A stretch of DNA of 64,000 nt from Isoetes taiwanensis (Eukaryota; Streptophyta; Lycopodiopsida; Isoetales; Isoetaceae). Shown piece after piece: positions 1 through 10,980 of this stretch. The stretch is taken from positions 10,802,716 through 10,866,715 of the forward strand of contig JAJEKV010000027.1 in NCBI GenBank assembly GCA_021234155.1. Direction: 5' to 3'. Made by a program: the position numbers and the translations under genes. The notes beneath the pieces were generated by a model. It was not told where the DNA came from and did not search any database. It saw nothing but the letters and a program-made list of their open reading frames with translations. The first letter of the stretch is position 1. Each line of letters begins with the position of its first letter.

Positions 1-278
1 GCACCTTCATCTTCAAAATGAGGTAGGAGCTTTCATTCTTCAAATCACGTAGCTAGAACAGCTTGAATCAAAGATGTGCTAAAGATGCTGTTATTAGATG
101 ATTGTTATGCTACTAGCTTGGATCAAATCTGGTGGTTGTAATTGAATAGGGCTCACCATGCTGTCGACCAAATGCAACAGGCACCCATCTTGACAGCCCA
201 AATTTGTCCAGCGAGCTCGCAGGGGTGTAATTTCATGCAGGGCTGGTGCCATTTTGGTGACCCCGAACAGGGCCGTTG
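1..278. other. no gene seen
   Basis: AT-rich flank without a convincing open frame, splice pattern or repeat signature. Confidence 0.5.
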
Positions 279-380
279 CTCACTTTGGTCGGCCCAAATT
301 GGGCGGGCGCCCAATTTTGGGGCAAAAAAAAAAAAAAAAAAAAAATTGGGCGCCCGCCCAATTTGAGCCAACCAAATGAG
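279..380. repeat. foldback hairpin around a poly(A) loop
   Basis: Two arms of about 39 bp are inverted copies (left 279-318, right about 342-380). Each arm contains the near-palindromic core ATTGGGCGGGCGCCCAAT. The loop is GGGGC followed by 22 adenines (324-345). The arms differ at only a few positions. It resembles a tiny foldback element or a retroposed tail captured by an inverted repeat; no target duplication could be fixed. Confidence 0.7.
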
Positions 381-1100
381 TGTTTGAGCTCATCAAGCCC
401 CGCGCACGATATTGGATCCCAAAGAAGCTCATGAGCATGGTAGGAGACTCTAAATGCTCATGATATAGGTATGGCATCACCTTCTACTAGCAATCTCAAC
501 TTTTATTTTTGGACTATTTCATTATATATGGACTACTACAATGCCAAAGCTATATGTGCACTATCTATTGTCAAGATATAGGTGGACTCACTTTGAAGAA
601 CATGTATGTCCATTTGACAAACCATCCATGAAGGTCTTACTGGTGAAATTTCTCTTGCAACCGGGCGATTCATTCGCACAAAAACGTAAATGTAGGTATG
701 TGATTTTATATCTTTTATATCTTTCAATAAATATGTGCGCATCTCTGATGATGAGAGCTTGACCAGGCACACTGGGCACACCGGGCCTCTAGTTTCTGAG
801 TTTGAGAATGGCCCGTGATGTACCACAGAGCATCAAGCCATCACACTGAGGAACGTTGGTGCGTGGAAGGGTAAATCCATACCAGAATTCAATCCATTCA
901 ACGATTTGACAAAGGCCTCCTCCCAATAAGAAGAAACTACTCAACAGTGTCAACATTCCAGTGCTTGTTTTTGAAGCATATGCAGCACTCGCTGGGGATG
1001 TCTGTTAGTGTACGAAAACTGTCAAGGAAGCAAGTTCACCAAAAAAAGGTCCATAAATTTAGGTATTGTCCAAAAATAATGAAATTGTGCTTATATATAT
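381..1100. other. no gene seen
   Basis: Only short chance frames occur. No recognisable domain, RNA gene or clean repeat was found. Confidence 0.5.
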
Positions 1101-2050
1101 TTCCAATGGTTTCTAGATCTTCAATTCAAAACCACGTCTTTGTTTTAGAAAAACAAACAAAAATAACACTTGCATATTTTTCAATTCAAAACCATGTTTT
1201 TTTTTTCACAAAAATAACACTTGAAACTGCCACATGTTGATTTTATATAAACCTATATATCGAAATTCTTCTTCATGAGAAAACGAATACTTGAAAACAA
1301 CTAAAAACCATATATCATTTTTCTAAGAAAACAACACTTAGAAACAACATAGGTAAAAAATACATTCATTTTTTTTAAGAAAACAACAACTAGGAAGAAC
1401 ATAATTAAAAAAAACCACAATTTTTTTTAAAAAGCACCTGTCATTTTGTTAAGAAAACAATATTTAGAAACAACAGAGTTAAAAAAAACCACATTCTTCT
1501 TAAAAAACACATATCATTTTATTAAGAAAACAACGTTTAGAAAACAACAACTGCTTTTGGCAATTTACCCAAGTACCTGGACAGAGTTACAAGGCCAGGC
1601 TTTTCATCTAGCAGCAGGATGGTTGCTTTGGACTATCTGGAAAAGACGAAGATTGGTAATCTTCAAAGGTCTGGATGTGGCAGATAATCGTGTTCTCCAA
1701 GAAGCTCAAGGTTACATTATAAAGTCGTATCATTGTTCTTCACTTGCCCCTCGCAAGGAGTTTTTGGATGTGCACTCTTATGCTTAGGCAAGTTGCTTCA
1801 CTCGGTGGGTCTCCGCTTATCCGCTGAGATTTTATTACTGTCTCTGCATTTATACTTGTATTTGACTCTTTGATTGCATAAAGTCCGACGTCCTTCAACA
1901 AAAACGTTTAGAAACAACATAGTTTACAAAAACTCACATTCTTCCTAGAAAACACATATCATTTTTTTAAGCAAATAACATTTAGACACAACATAGTTAA
2001 AAAAAAAAAACAAAGAAACTACGTAGTTTTTTAGTGTTTTTTTTCATACA
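1100..2050. repeat. AT-rich minisatellite interrupted by a LINE
   Basis: Diverged units of roughly 60-75 bp repeat the words AAGAAAACAAC, TTTAGAAACAACATAG and AAAAAAACCACATTC. The array is interrupted at about 1550-1902 by a LINE fragment and then resumes. A related stretch (AAAAAACAACATGTAGAC words) lies at 9655-9920, again beside a LINE. Confidence 0.6.
1550..1902 (+). mobile_element. LINE 3' fragment (L1-type C-terminal remnant)
   Basis: The open frame up to 1787 includes WLLWTIWKRRRLVIFKG, which resembles the tryptophan-rich segment near the C-terminus of plant L1-type LINE ORF2 proteins. The stop is followed by a T-rich 3' end. The insert is bracketed by AACGTTTAGAAAACAAC (about 1532-1548) and AACGTTTAGAAACAAC (about 1903-1918), a plausible 16-17 bp target duplication. 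The flanking minisatellite makes that slightly ambiguous. It is 5'-truncated, with no reverse transcriptase core. Confidence 0.6.
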
Positions 2051-2257
2051 AAACAATAGTTAACAAGGTGCTGCGCACGGAGGGTTGCCCTCCATGGCCG
2101 GAGGGTGAAGTGGCTTAAATCATAGTTCAAAGTCATATTTTGACAATCAATTCAAATTGCTACTTCTATCAATTGAACAACTTCCTGCAATTATAATCGA
2201 TGAACAACACAGAGTGTTTAATTTATGCAGCAAACGTCCTTATCAAGATTAAGATTA

Positions 2258-2575
2258 GTCAGCCACACTCATAGCAGAAGATGAGCATTGTTGACACCAC
2301 ACCTTTGTTTTATTTTGCAACCTGAAGGTCCTGCTGTCAATCCATAGAAAACTGGAAAAAAAACTGCTGGATCTTGCATGGAATACATGCCCACAGTGCC
2401 GGTTAGCCAATTTCCACACCAGCTGCCTAGCAACAATCGCGACCGCCAGTTTACAGGCAAGAGTAGGTTTGGAGCAGTCACCAGCATATCCTAGGTATAT
2501 TCCAGCATATACTTAGGATATGCCATAAACCCACATAAGCAAGGGTTTGCTCCCTAGGGGCAACCCAAAAACATA
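2258..2575. repeat. dispersed LTR-like repeat, copy 1
   Basis: About 90% similar to 9389-9645. Shared landmarks are AGAAGATGAGCATTGTTG, the tract AACAATCGCGACCGCCAGTT, a self-complementary CTAGGTATATTCCAGCATATACTTAG-type centre and the end CTAGGGGCAACCCAAAAACAT. Copy 1 carries about 60 extra bases after the first landmark that copy 2 lacks. A small open frame on the minus strand is kept in both copies. It may be a solo LTR, but no TG...CA ends or target duplication were established. Confidence 0.65.
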
Positions 2576-5500
2576 TAACTATCTTTGAGGCTTTAATAAG
2601 TTAAAAAGAAAGAAAAACGTTTAGATATTAGGCGAAGGTTGTATTCTTCCTCTAATTAGGGAAATAGCAGCCCAATGGTTTGCAAATAAAAGGACATAAA
2701 GTAACTGTAGGAAGATATTGCTTGAAGCAATTTATCCCATTATAATAGCCCAAGGGTCTTCAAACTTCTAGGATAAAGAAACTTATAGGGGAGCTTTGCG
2801 AGAAGATTAAATAGAGACAACTAGCAATTAATAAAGTTGGGTGTTTTAGCTTGTACGTTTTGTGGTCTTGTTTGTTTAGTGCCCAATACTTTGTTATTTT
2901 AGCTTTGCTAAATTGAACATCCACTTCTGTTTTCTTTTTTATTTTCTAAAAATTCAAACTTGAGGGAACCCAACTTTTCATTCAGAGTATCCGAATAGCC
3001 AATATGCATGTCATTATAAATGGAAGAATAGTTCTATGCTCTTGCTGGTTGTATCTTGTTGTCTAGCTGTTGCCGTTGTTGTTTATTTCCAAAGGCAACC
3101 CATAATGCGTAAGCACCTTGTTTATATATGTCCATCAAATATAATAAAGGCAAACACTATGGACATGGAGAAAGGCAAACAATATGCATAATCCGACTTA
3201 TTAGATAACTTCCATGAATAGATATAAAATGGAATATACTTTTAAGGTCCAATTGAGACCCCAATTGGTCTACGAGACACACACATTAAACTAATCCTAC
3301 CTCCATTTTCTTTATATTTCATGCCCTCGTGAGAACTAGAACCCGAACTTTATATGCATGCCTTATTTCAGAACTCTAACCTGAGAAGCATATGACATCA
3401 GTTGACAACCGTCAATCATTTTACTTTCACTCTAACATTGTTCATCTAACATCACCACTAGAAAGCAAATGGGGATATTATTTTTTCTAGCAGGTCTTTT
3501 AAAGAAGTATACAACTTGCAACGAATTCATTGGATAGAAAATCCCAACATCATATGTGTATGTACTATGTGGTGGTTCTGCCCACACGGTGGTGCATTTT
3601 AAGGAATAAAGCACAGTAAAATTTAGCACGATGGTGCAAGTAAATGTCCTTGATTTTTGTTAACCCAAGTTGATTGACGTTAACCCACGTTTAGAATTGG
3701 TCACTACATAGAAATTCAGGGCTCCAGCCACAGCAAAATGGGTCTTCTATTATATAGATGCACGTCTGTTGTGCTTACTTGACAATGCACTTAAGTGAAC
3801 TAATGTTTTATTTGTTATCAGATTCTATGAACAGAATTACAAGTCTCATGTTGAAATGTAGCTCTTAAAAGAACCTTTGATAAGAGTAGCAATTTGATAC
3901 AACTATACTTGAAAAATTAGTATACAAAAGTTAGCCATTGACCTAACTTTTTGTCAATGCACTTCATCATCATCAGCAGCAAGCATTTCCTGCTAATATT
4001 TTATTGCTTCTATGGGAATGCTCTTAGGGTTTCTAAATGACAGAGAAATCCCTATTTCTCCCCTTTAATAAATATGTAGCATTATAACAGGGGGTTTCCT
4101 TTGAATTTTTTATACGTTTTTTATTAAGGTTTTCCTATGATTTGAACGATGTATTCACGTCGATGTACTAAACAGTATTTCTAGAGTGCATCCCTTTCTC
4201 AGCCATTGATTTTGATTGAGAAGGAGAAATCGTGTGGTTTTAATTAGTGGCAGTTCCTATTTCAGTAACCCATGTTTCTTGCATGCAGCCCAGAAATATA
4301 TGTAGTATAATAAAATCTACTTTAGGGTTAGGTGTGGCTTAGAGGAGTTGAAGCCTCCTACCTCTGCTTCGAATGGGTTAGTATTGCTTGCATACAAGCA
4401 TTAACTGTGTCAAAGATCCCTGATACAAGGATTAAATGTGTCAAAGATCCCTGGATAGTTTTCTGGCGCCAAATTCGTGCATGGCAGATAAGTTTATACA
4501 GCTTGGTGGAGACATATTTCGGATTTAGGGCTTCATAGAGCGTTGATACATATTCCAAATTTAGGGATTTAAGGATGTAGTTGCTTCTGTTGCTGCATTC
4601 TCAATTGTTTGGAGCACGTCATTGCAGATGGGCAAGCTTTGCTCTCTTTGCACACAATGGTGCAGAAAGAAGAAAAGGTGCGGCAGTAGTTCCGTCCCAG
4701 GCATAGCTCATGCAATTAAAAGTCCTTCCAGCATGATTCCTGGTGCGAAGATTTTACTCCCAAGCTTTCAATTCTTGTCAAATTTCGTCACTGGAAGATC
4801 AGTTTTTCATCCGAGCTTTTTGCGCTGGCCGGAGCTACGTAGCATTAATTTAGCCATCTCAATTCAGGCCATGAATTGAAGGCCTCTGATCTTAGGAGAA
4901 TTTTTTAGTCGTATGAGCTTTGAGCATAATCTTGTTAATTCGGAAGCCCGAAGCTTTTTGCAAGAGTACTTGGTTCAAGAAGAGGACTGACAATTTTGGA
5001 CGCATTAGCCAGGCATATATATATGCAGATCTCTACGAATCGGATAGAAGATGTAAACATTGGCAAATTAATTCGCATTAACAATGACACATTCATTGAA
5101 GTTTATTCAGATCTATGAAACATCATAATAGTGGCGTGACAGATGTTGCTTTTTTTTCGGACCTGTGTCAGCCCACGAGTTCTTCACAGGTGAGTGCATC
5201 GACTCTTACATTATATTACAGGGATGTCCAATTCTTCTCTCTTATTTCAGTTTGAGGTGAAATGTTTGATTCTCTATTGCTCTATAACAGATTATTTGCA
5301 GAGCTCATCCAAAATCGTAGCTCCAAAATCTACCTACTTCAAAAATCTTGCTTACTTCTGTAAGCACACAGATCAATTCCACTTTGTTTGTGCAATCAGG
5401 GTGGGATGCTATTTTGTATTGGCCCAACACAGGCTTCTGCATGGCTCATCCAAAATCTAGCTCTAAAATCTGCCTACACTTCTGTAAGCCCATATAGTCA

Positions 5501-6200
5501 TTTCAATCATCTTCCAGGTGCAGAATTAAATTGGAACTGCTATATATGGCCATGTGATGTGCCAGCAGTGTGACATCCTTTGATTCACTGCTATGTGGGG
5601 AATTAACTATCACCACTCTTGCTTCATGCTCATTTGCAGGTAGAAAGCCTGGAATATAGGCAATGCTTCAAAGCTATGGTGACAATGGCACATTACAAGC
5701 AAAACAGATGTGGCAGATGATGTGCCAGAAGCCTTAGCATGCATAATAAGCAAGCATGAAAGGCTGCAAAGGATTTAGCCATGTCTGAATTCATAGACTG
5801 ATAATTATAGTGCAGCATTGCTTTGACCATGTCTGAATTCATAGACTGCTAATTATAGTGCAGCATTGCTTTGACGTTTAAATGTTTTGAATGTTGGATG
5901 TTGTGGATGTTTTGGTGCTTTGGACATGAACACGAACGTGACCATGTCATATCCCATATTCCAAAAAAAAAAAAAAAAAAATCATGTCCAAAATTTGCCA
6001 CATAGAACTCCAGAATGGCCCATAACCAGAATGGTCTAGAATGGTAGAAGAAAGCAACGCTTGAATTGCATAGATGTTAAAATTGACTACTCATATTGTG
6101 CTTAAGCTATTGTTACGTGCTACTGTTTCTAAAATCGCTACATGCATTTATGCCCATAATCATTACATAACCATTACATTCTACACTTCCAACTTAAAAT
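2576..6200. other. non-coding, AT-rich
   Basis: No frame with recognisable family features. A 48-bp tandem duplication lies at 5779-5874 and a poly(A) run near 5965-5981. Confidence 0.5.
5779..5874. repeat. 48-bp tandem duplication
   Basis: Two head-to-tail units starting CCATGTCTGAATTCATAG at 5779 and 5827, nearly identical (ACTGATAAT versus ACTGCTAAT). Confidence 0.9.
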
Positions 6201-6227
6201 TCAACTTTAAACCATTGCATTCAACAT

Positions 6228-6480
6228 GTTTCCTTAAGGGCCCGAAGGGCCCAAAAAAAATTTTAATACGACAACCAACACATAACTAGTATTAACATTA
6301 ATTAACTTGAACCATTGCATCAATATTTTTAAATTAAATCCCCCTGAAACCCCCTTCGGTTTGGGTGCATATTCACACGGGGGGTTACTCCGGGCAACAA
6401 GAGCTATCGGATGGGCATATAATCCCTTTATTCCAAGATCTGGACCGTACATAGCGATCCTCATTTGTGGGGTATGCATG
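6228..6480. repeat. MITE-like dispersed repeat fragment
   Basis: On the minus strand the stretch around 6330-6370 reads GGGGGTTTCAGGGGGATTT. This matches the GGGGGTTCTAGGGGGATTTG motif at 18283-18302 and the related 42195-42230 copy. The ends are unclear. Confidence 0.35.
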
Positions 6481-6505
6481 TACAATTTTTTGTGTACTGT
6501 ATATT

Positions 6506-7843
6506 AAGGTTTGTAAAATACTATAAGGTTTGAGAGAATGTACTTAATGGTGTTAATTTTGTACATGTATTGTAAATATAGTAAATGAACTATCTCGCCC
6601 ATGGTTGGTCTATTATCAGCCCTGCTCTGTGCACATAATGCTGCAGCCTCAACAACCCTTAACACTGATCCAAATTGAAAACACCTTGCAGTTTTGGATC
6701 AACTAATTCAGGAAATTTACATTGAAAGATCAGGGGTGCTGCCCATTCAACAATAGTACGTTTTCTACCATCTGCTAGTTTTTCAATTGGTCTTTTTCCT
6801 CTTACAAGTTCAAGCAACAATATACCAAAACTACAGACATCAGAACTTTTTGTAACCTTGCCCAATAATGCATACTCTGGAGCAAGATATCCCAATGTTC
6901 CTTTCATACACGTTGTTAAATGAGAGACTCCCTCAGGAATAAACTTTGCAAAACCAAAGTCTGCTACTTGTGCTTCGAAATGGGAATCCAGTAATATATT
7001 GCTTGCTTTTACATCTCTGTGGATGATATATGGGTTCACATGTTCATGCAGATACCTGTTTAAGTGTTTGAAACATTTTAAGAATATCCATCTTAATCAG
7101 CAATTATATTTTATGTGATCTAAATATCTATCTCAAGTTATGAGGAGGAATGATGAACAACTGTAAGGATGTACAAGTCTAGCTAACTAAATACTTCTGT
7201 TTTGTGACATAGACACAGAGAAATATCTGAACGAACTTCATATGTTTGGATTGGTATTTTTTCAAATAAGATCTGGTGATTTTACTTTTAAAGTGTACTT
7301 ACTTGAGTCCCTCTACAGTGCCAATAGCAATGCACATTCTTTGGCCCCAGTTAAGTGCACCATCTGCAGCTTCTTTTCCATGCAGATGTTGTAGCAAGCT
7401 TAAATTTGGCATGTAGCTATAAACAATAAGACGTTCTTGCCCATCTGCGCAGTAGCCGCGCAACCTAAGTAAGTTCTTGTGACAAACACGACCAAGAGCC
7501 TCAACTTCAACTGTAAATGATTTCTCATTTGATATATTGAATATTTTTAACCTTTTCACAGCAATCTGGTACTCAAGATAACCATCAAAGTTTTGGCAAG
7601 GCTTTAATTCTATTTAAAAATCACTTGATTGTGTTAAAGTTATCATACCTGACTTTTATCTGCAAGTGTGCCCCATGATACACTTCCAAAACAACCTTCT
7701 CCAAGCTTATGGTTCTCATGAAAGTGGCCAGTGGCAATTTCTAACTCTTTCAAAGAAAATGTCCTCCAATTTTCACCGCTCACACTCAATTCTGTAACAT
7801 TCCTGCAAGATGGCTTCTTGATAATCTTAGGAAAAGAATAATC
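6506..7843 (-). pseudogene. PTI1-type receptor-like cytoplasmic kinase, frameshifted
   Basis: A protein Ser/Thr kinase of the plant RLCK type; PTI1-like kinases such as Arabidopsis At3g15890 are the closest family I recall. Three exons join cleanly with GT-AG introns: about 7843-7649 (FSLKELEIAT, glycine loop LGEGCFGSVSWG), 7565-7303 (IAVKRLK catalytic lysine, VCHKNLLRLRGYCADGQERL) and 7055 downward ([14 protein letters not shown] catalytic loop, [24 protein letters not shown]). Near 6663 the frame ends at LDQC-stop. The family C-terminus (VVEAAALCAQSRADNRPTM) continues in the next frame to a stop at 6506, so one single-base frameshift removes subdomain XI. The N-terminus and true start are unresolved. 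It is a recent pseudogene or a sequencing error; the rest is well conserved. Confidence 0.85.
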
Positions 7844-9000
7844 CTTCAAAAAAAAGGGAAAAAGAAGTACATGCAAAGAGATCTTACTCTTCTGGAGCTC
7901 CATTGAAGCAAACGCAGAAGTTCTTTGAGAAAGCCATGGTCTGCAGATAACCTACTTGTCTCAAATACCATGTTTACATGTACAGCATTAAGAAAAGATT
8001 GCAGCATTAAGCATACCTTTGTTAGCTGCATATGTTGACTTTCATTGGCCATGTTCATGATATGATCACATGTTTTGGCTGCTTGATTGGTTTCAGCCAC
8101 TTTATTAGATGATCTTTTCTCAAATGCTTTAGTACTCTAAAGTAGTTGGTATAATTTAACAAGGGCCTCTCAGCAATGCAGATTCAGTCTTGGGTATTTT
8201 TCTTCTGGTCCTGAATACTTCTTCATGAACGAGCCCCCCTCTTCCCTTTTAAAGCTGATTCCTATGTTCCCCTGCTTGGAATACAATTTTCCTTGTTGCA
8301 TTCAGCCACAGGCTCAACTAGACTGTTCTCTTGGACAAATCCAATGACTGGGCTGGAATCATGTCCTGCAGCAGAGAACTTCTTGTTATGTTCCCTCATG
8401 TTAAAATTTTGAGAACGTGTGAACATACCTTGAGTATAGTTTAACGTTGTATCAATTTCATCACTTATGGAAACTACATTGTCTAGTTCTACGCAACTGG
8501 ATTTTTTGTTACAAATACTTCCCTTGCTCTTTTTTCTAGCATGAGCTCTGATGAAAGCAAACCCTCTATGTTCAATAGAGCTAGACTGCAGTTTTCTACA
8601 AGCTTTGGAGCAGCAAGTGCAATAAGTGGCATTGTGGCAAGAGAAAACTTGATTTCTACTAATTTATGGTCTAACTGTTATACTCTGGTTTGCCTCGCCC
8701 GTGAAAGCATTAAGATCAAGTATGTGGCTGTCATGAAGATGTGAGACCATAGGATTAGAACTGCAGGGAGTGCATATTGCATATCGAACTTCAGCATTCA
8801 TAAGGAATTTCCTAGGGGCGCTTCCTGTGTTTTTCTCACTTCAAAATTTGCCACTGTTAAAAAAAACCTGCAAGCACACAGGGTCACTACTTTTTTCTTA
8901 GCTTCAACCTACTTGTAATGAGAAAGATTTAATCATGATACCTTTTCTACCACAATCTTTCTGATTCTACCACAACTCCAACCACAGCTGCCATTAGACC
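7844..9000. other. 5' flank of the kinase, no further gene resolved
   Basis: A possible extra kinase exon lies at 7890-8100 on the minus strand, with a donor-like AGA|GTAAGAT. It shows no family motif. The remainder has only chance frames. Confidence 0.35.
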
Positions 9001-9005
9001 AAAAA

Positions 9006-9330
9006 CTAAGCAACCCAATTTAAAATGCCTGGAAACGTAAATTTATCTGCTTTCTTACCTGATTCCTCCATCCGTTCATATAGATGGAGCACTGTTCCAC
9101 AATCTCCAAGTTTGGCATGTGCGTCAATAAGTGCATTCCATGTAAACTGACTTGGTCGTAAAACCTTGATGAAGGCTTGAGTTGCTTGATCCAAACTTCC
9201 GCAATAAGTAAACAGACCTAGTCCTATAAAAAATTGTACACGTTTACCAGATTCCAGGTTTCCTAACTTGGTGCATTCTTGAATGAGCACGTAAGCAGCT
9301 TCTTGGGAGAATGCATCTTCTGACTATTTT
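9006..9330 (-). pseudogene. PPR protein fragment
   Basis: Organellar RNA-binding pentatricopeptide repeat family. The frame reads YVLIQECTKLGNLESGKRV, then CGSLDQATQAF and QFTWNALIDAHAKLGD, followed by YERMEESGKKADKFTFPGIL. These are hallmarks of plant PLS-type PPR repeats. The stretch between GKRV and CGSLDQA is shorter than usual: the middle of a repeat (normally HxxIxxxG...LVDMYAK) is missing, so it is internally deleted. It ends after about two repeats and abuts the dispersed repeat at 9389. An isolated fragment, not a functional gene. Confidence 0.75.
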
Positions 9331-9388
9331 CTGTGAAATGAAAACCCTCAACCATGTGTGTGAATGCCTAAAGGACAGAAAACAGAAG

Positions 9389-9645
9389 AACAGCCACGAC
9401 CACCAGCAGAAGATGAGCATTGTTGAAAAAAAAACTGCTGGATCTTGCATAGAATACATGCCCACGGTGCCGGTTAGCCAGTTTCCACACCAGCTCCCGA
9501 GCAACAATCGCGACCGCCAGTTTACAGGCAAGAGTAGGTTTTTAGCAGTCACCAGCATATCCTAAGTATATTCTAGCATATACTTAGGATATGCCACAAA
9601 CCCACATAAACGAGGGTTTGCCCCCCTAGGGGCAACCCAAAAACA
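9389..9645. repeat. dispersed LTR-like repeat, copy 2
   Basis: Second copy of the repeat at 2258-2575. It lacks the extra block of about 60 bp and has the same ending, CTAGGGGCAACCCAAAAACAT, followed by a similar GA/TTTTATTAAG tail. Confidence 0.65.
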
Positions 9646-9904
9646 TGTGGACCTTTTAGGTTTTATTAAGAACCACATGTCTATTTTAGAAAAAGCAACA
9701 CTTGAAAACCACATCTACTTCTAAAAAACAACATGTAGACACACGTGTAATTCCTACGTGTAGATAATTTTGACAAAACTCTACGTGTAGACTTTTAACA
9801 AAAAAAACTACATGTATAAAAATTTGGCTAAATACTACACGTCGTTTCTAGCAAAATCAGACAAAAAACATCACGTAGTTATTTGATGTTGTTTTTTAGC
9901 AAAA

Positions 9905-10980
9905 ACCACACTAAAAAACAACATGTGGACCCAGTATTGGGGTGGTTGTAATACTTATACATGGAATGTTGCAGTGGATAAAAGAGTAAATGCAGGCAGA
10001 AGAGCACTATTTGGGATGCAGGCAAAATGTCGCACAATTCAATTGTGGGATTGGACTATGCGCCACCATTTGTACAAAGCACTCGTGCAGCCAGTGGTTT
10101 TGTATAGTTGCCAAGTATGGGGACCAGGGCTATCACGCAAGAAATGGAAAGGCATTGAATCAGTACAGAAACACTTTCTGATGGATGAGCTTGGAGTTAA
10201 ACTCCAAACACCATACCCAATGCTACTAGCAGAAGCGGGAATGTTGCCTTTAGAGGCGGAGGCTCTTTGCCAATTTATTAGATATATGCTTAGAGTTCAA
10301 TCTCTAACGCCAGATAGATTGCCATATAAGGTATTAGAAGCAAGCCGTGAGCATGGTTGGTATCAGAAGGGAGTTGCATGGCTGAACCGTTGGGGCATCT
10401 CAATGGTAGATATGCCTACAAAGCCAGAAGGGATCAGGGAATGGGTCATGATCAGAGTTACTGATAAAATATGGGCAAATGCATAAGGAAAAATGGAATT
10501 CTATAAAAGAGAGATTAATCCGATGGTCACATGCACACCACAACAGTATCTCCTTGATCATTTACATAGGGCACATCAACACTTGATTTGTCGGATGAGG
10601 GTTAGCTCCCATCACCTACAAATTGAATGTGGACTATGGCGTAAGATTCCTAGGGATCAGAGAATATGTGAAGTTTGCGGCTCACAAGAAGTTGAAGATG
10701 AACACCATTTTCTTATCGCCTGTCCAGCGTATGCGGCCATAAGAGATCATCATGGATTGAAAGAGTCGGATCTTCGAAATGTATATATAGTTTTTCAGTT
10801 ACGCTCACAGTCGCTTGCATCTCTCCTTGAGGAGATATGGCAAGTTCGTGAGGCTTCTTTGCAGCGATGGACTGATTTGTCGCTCATTTTGTAGCACCTT
10901 TTATGTTTGTTTCTGATTTCTCGTCTCCTAGACTATAGGGTCTCTATGAGATAGTAAATAATATTTTACTTTTACTTTAG
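9905..10980 (+). mobile_element. LINE 3' half (RT thumb and C-terminal CCHC)
   Basis: Non-LTR retrotransposon ORF2 remnant, 5'-truncated inside the reverse transcriptase. From 9923 the frame carries the post-palm segment DKRVNAGRRALFG, then HHLYKALVQPVVLYSCQVWGPG and VQKHFLMDELGVKLQTPYPMLL, typical of LINE RT thumb regions. After 10493 the C-terminal part has a zinc knuckle, CEVCGSQEVEDEHHFLIAC (C-x2-C...H-x4-C). The two halves are in the same frame, separated only by a TAA at 10484-10486. A single nonsense codon therefore interrupts about 324 codons ending at 10894. The tail after 10900 is AT-rich. Confidence 0.85.
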
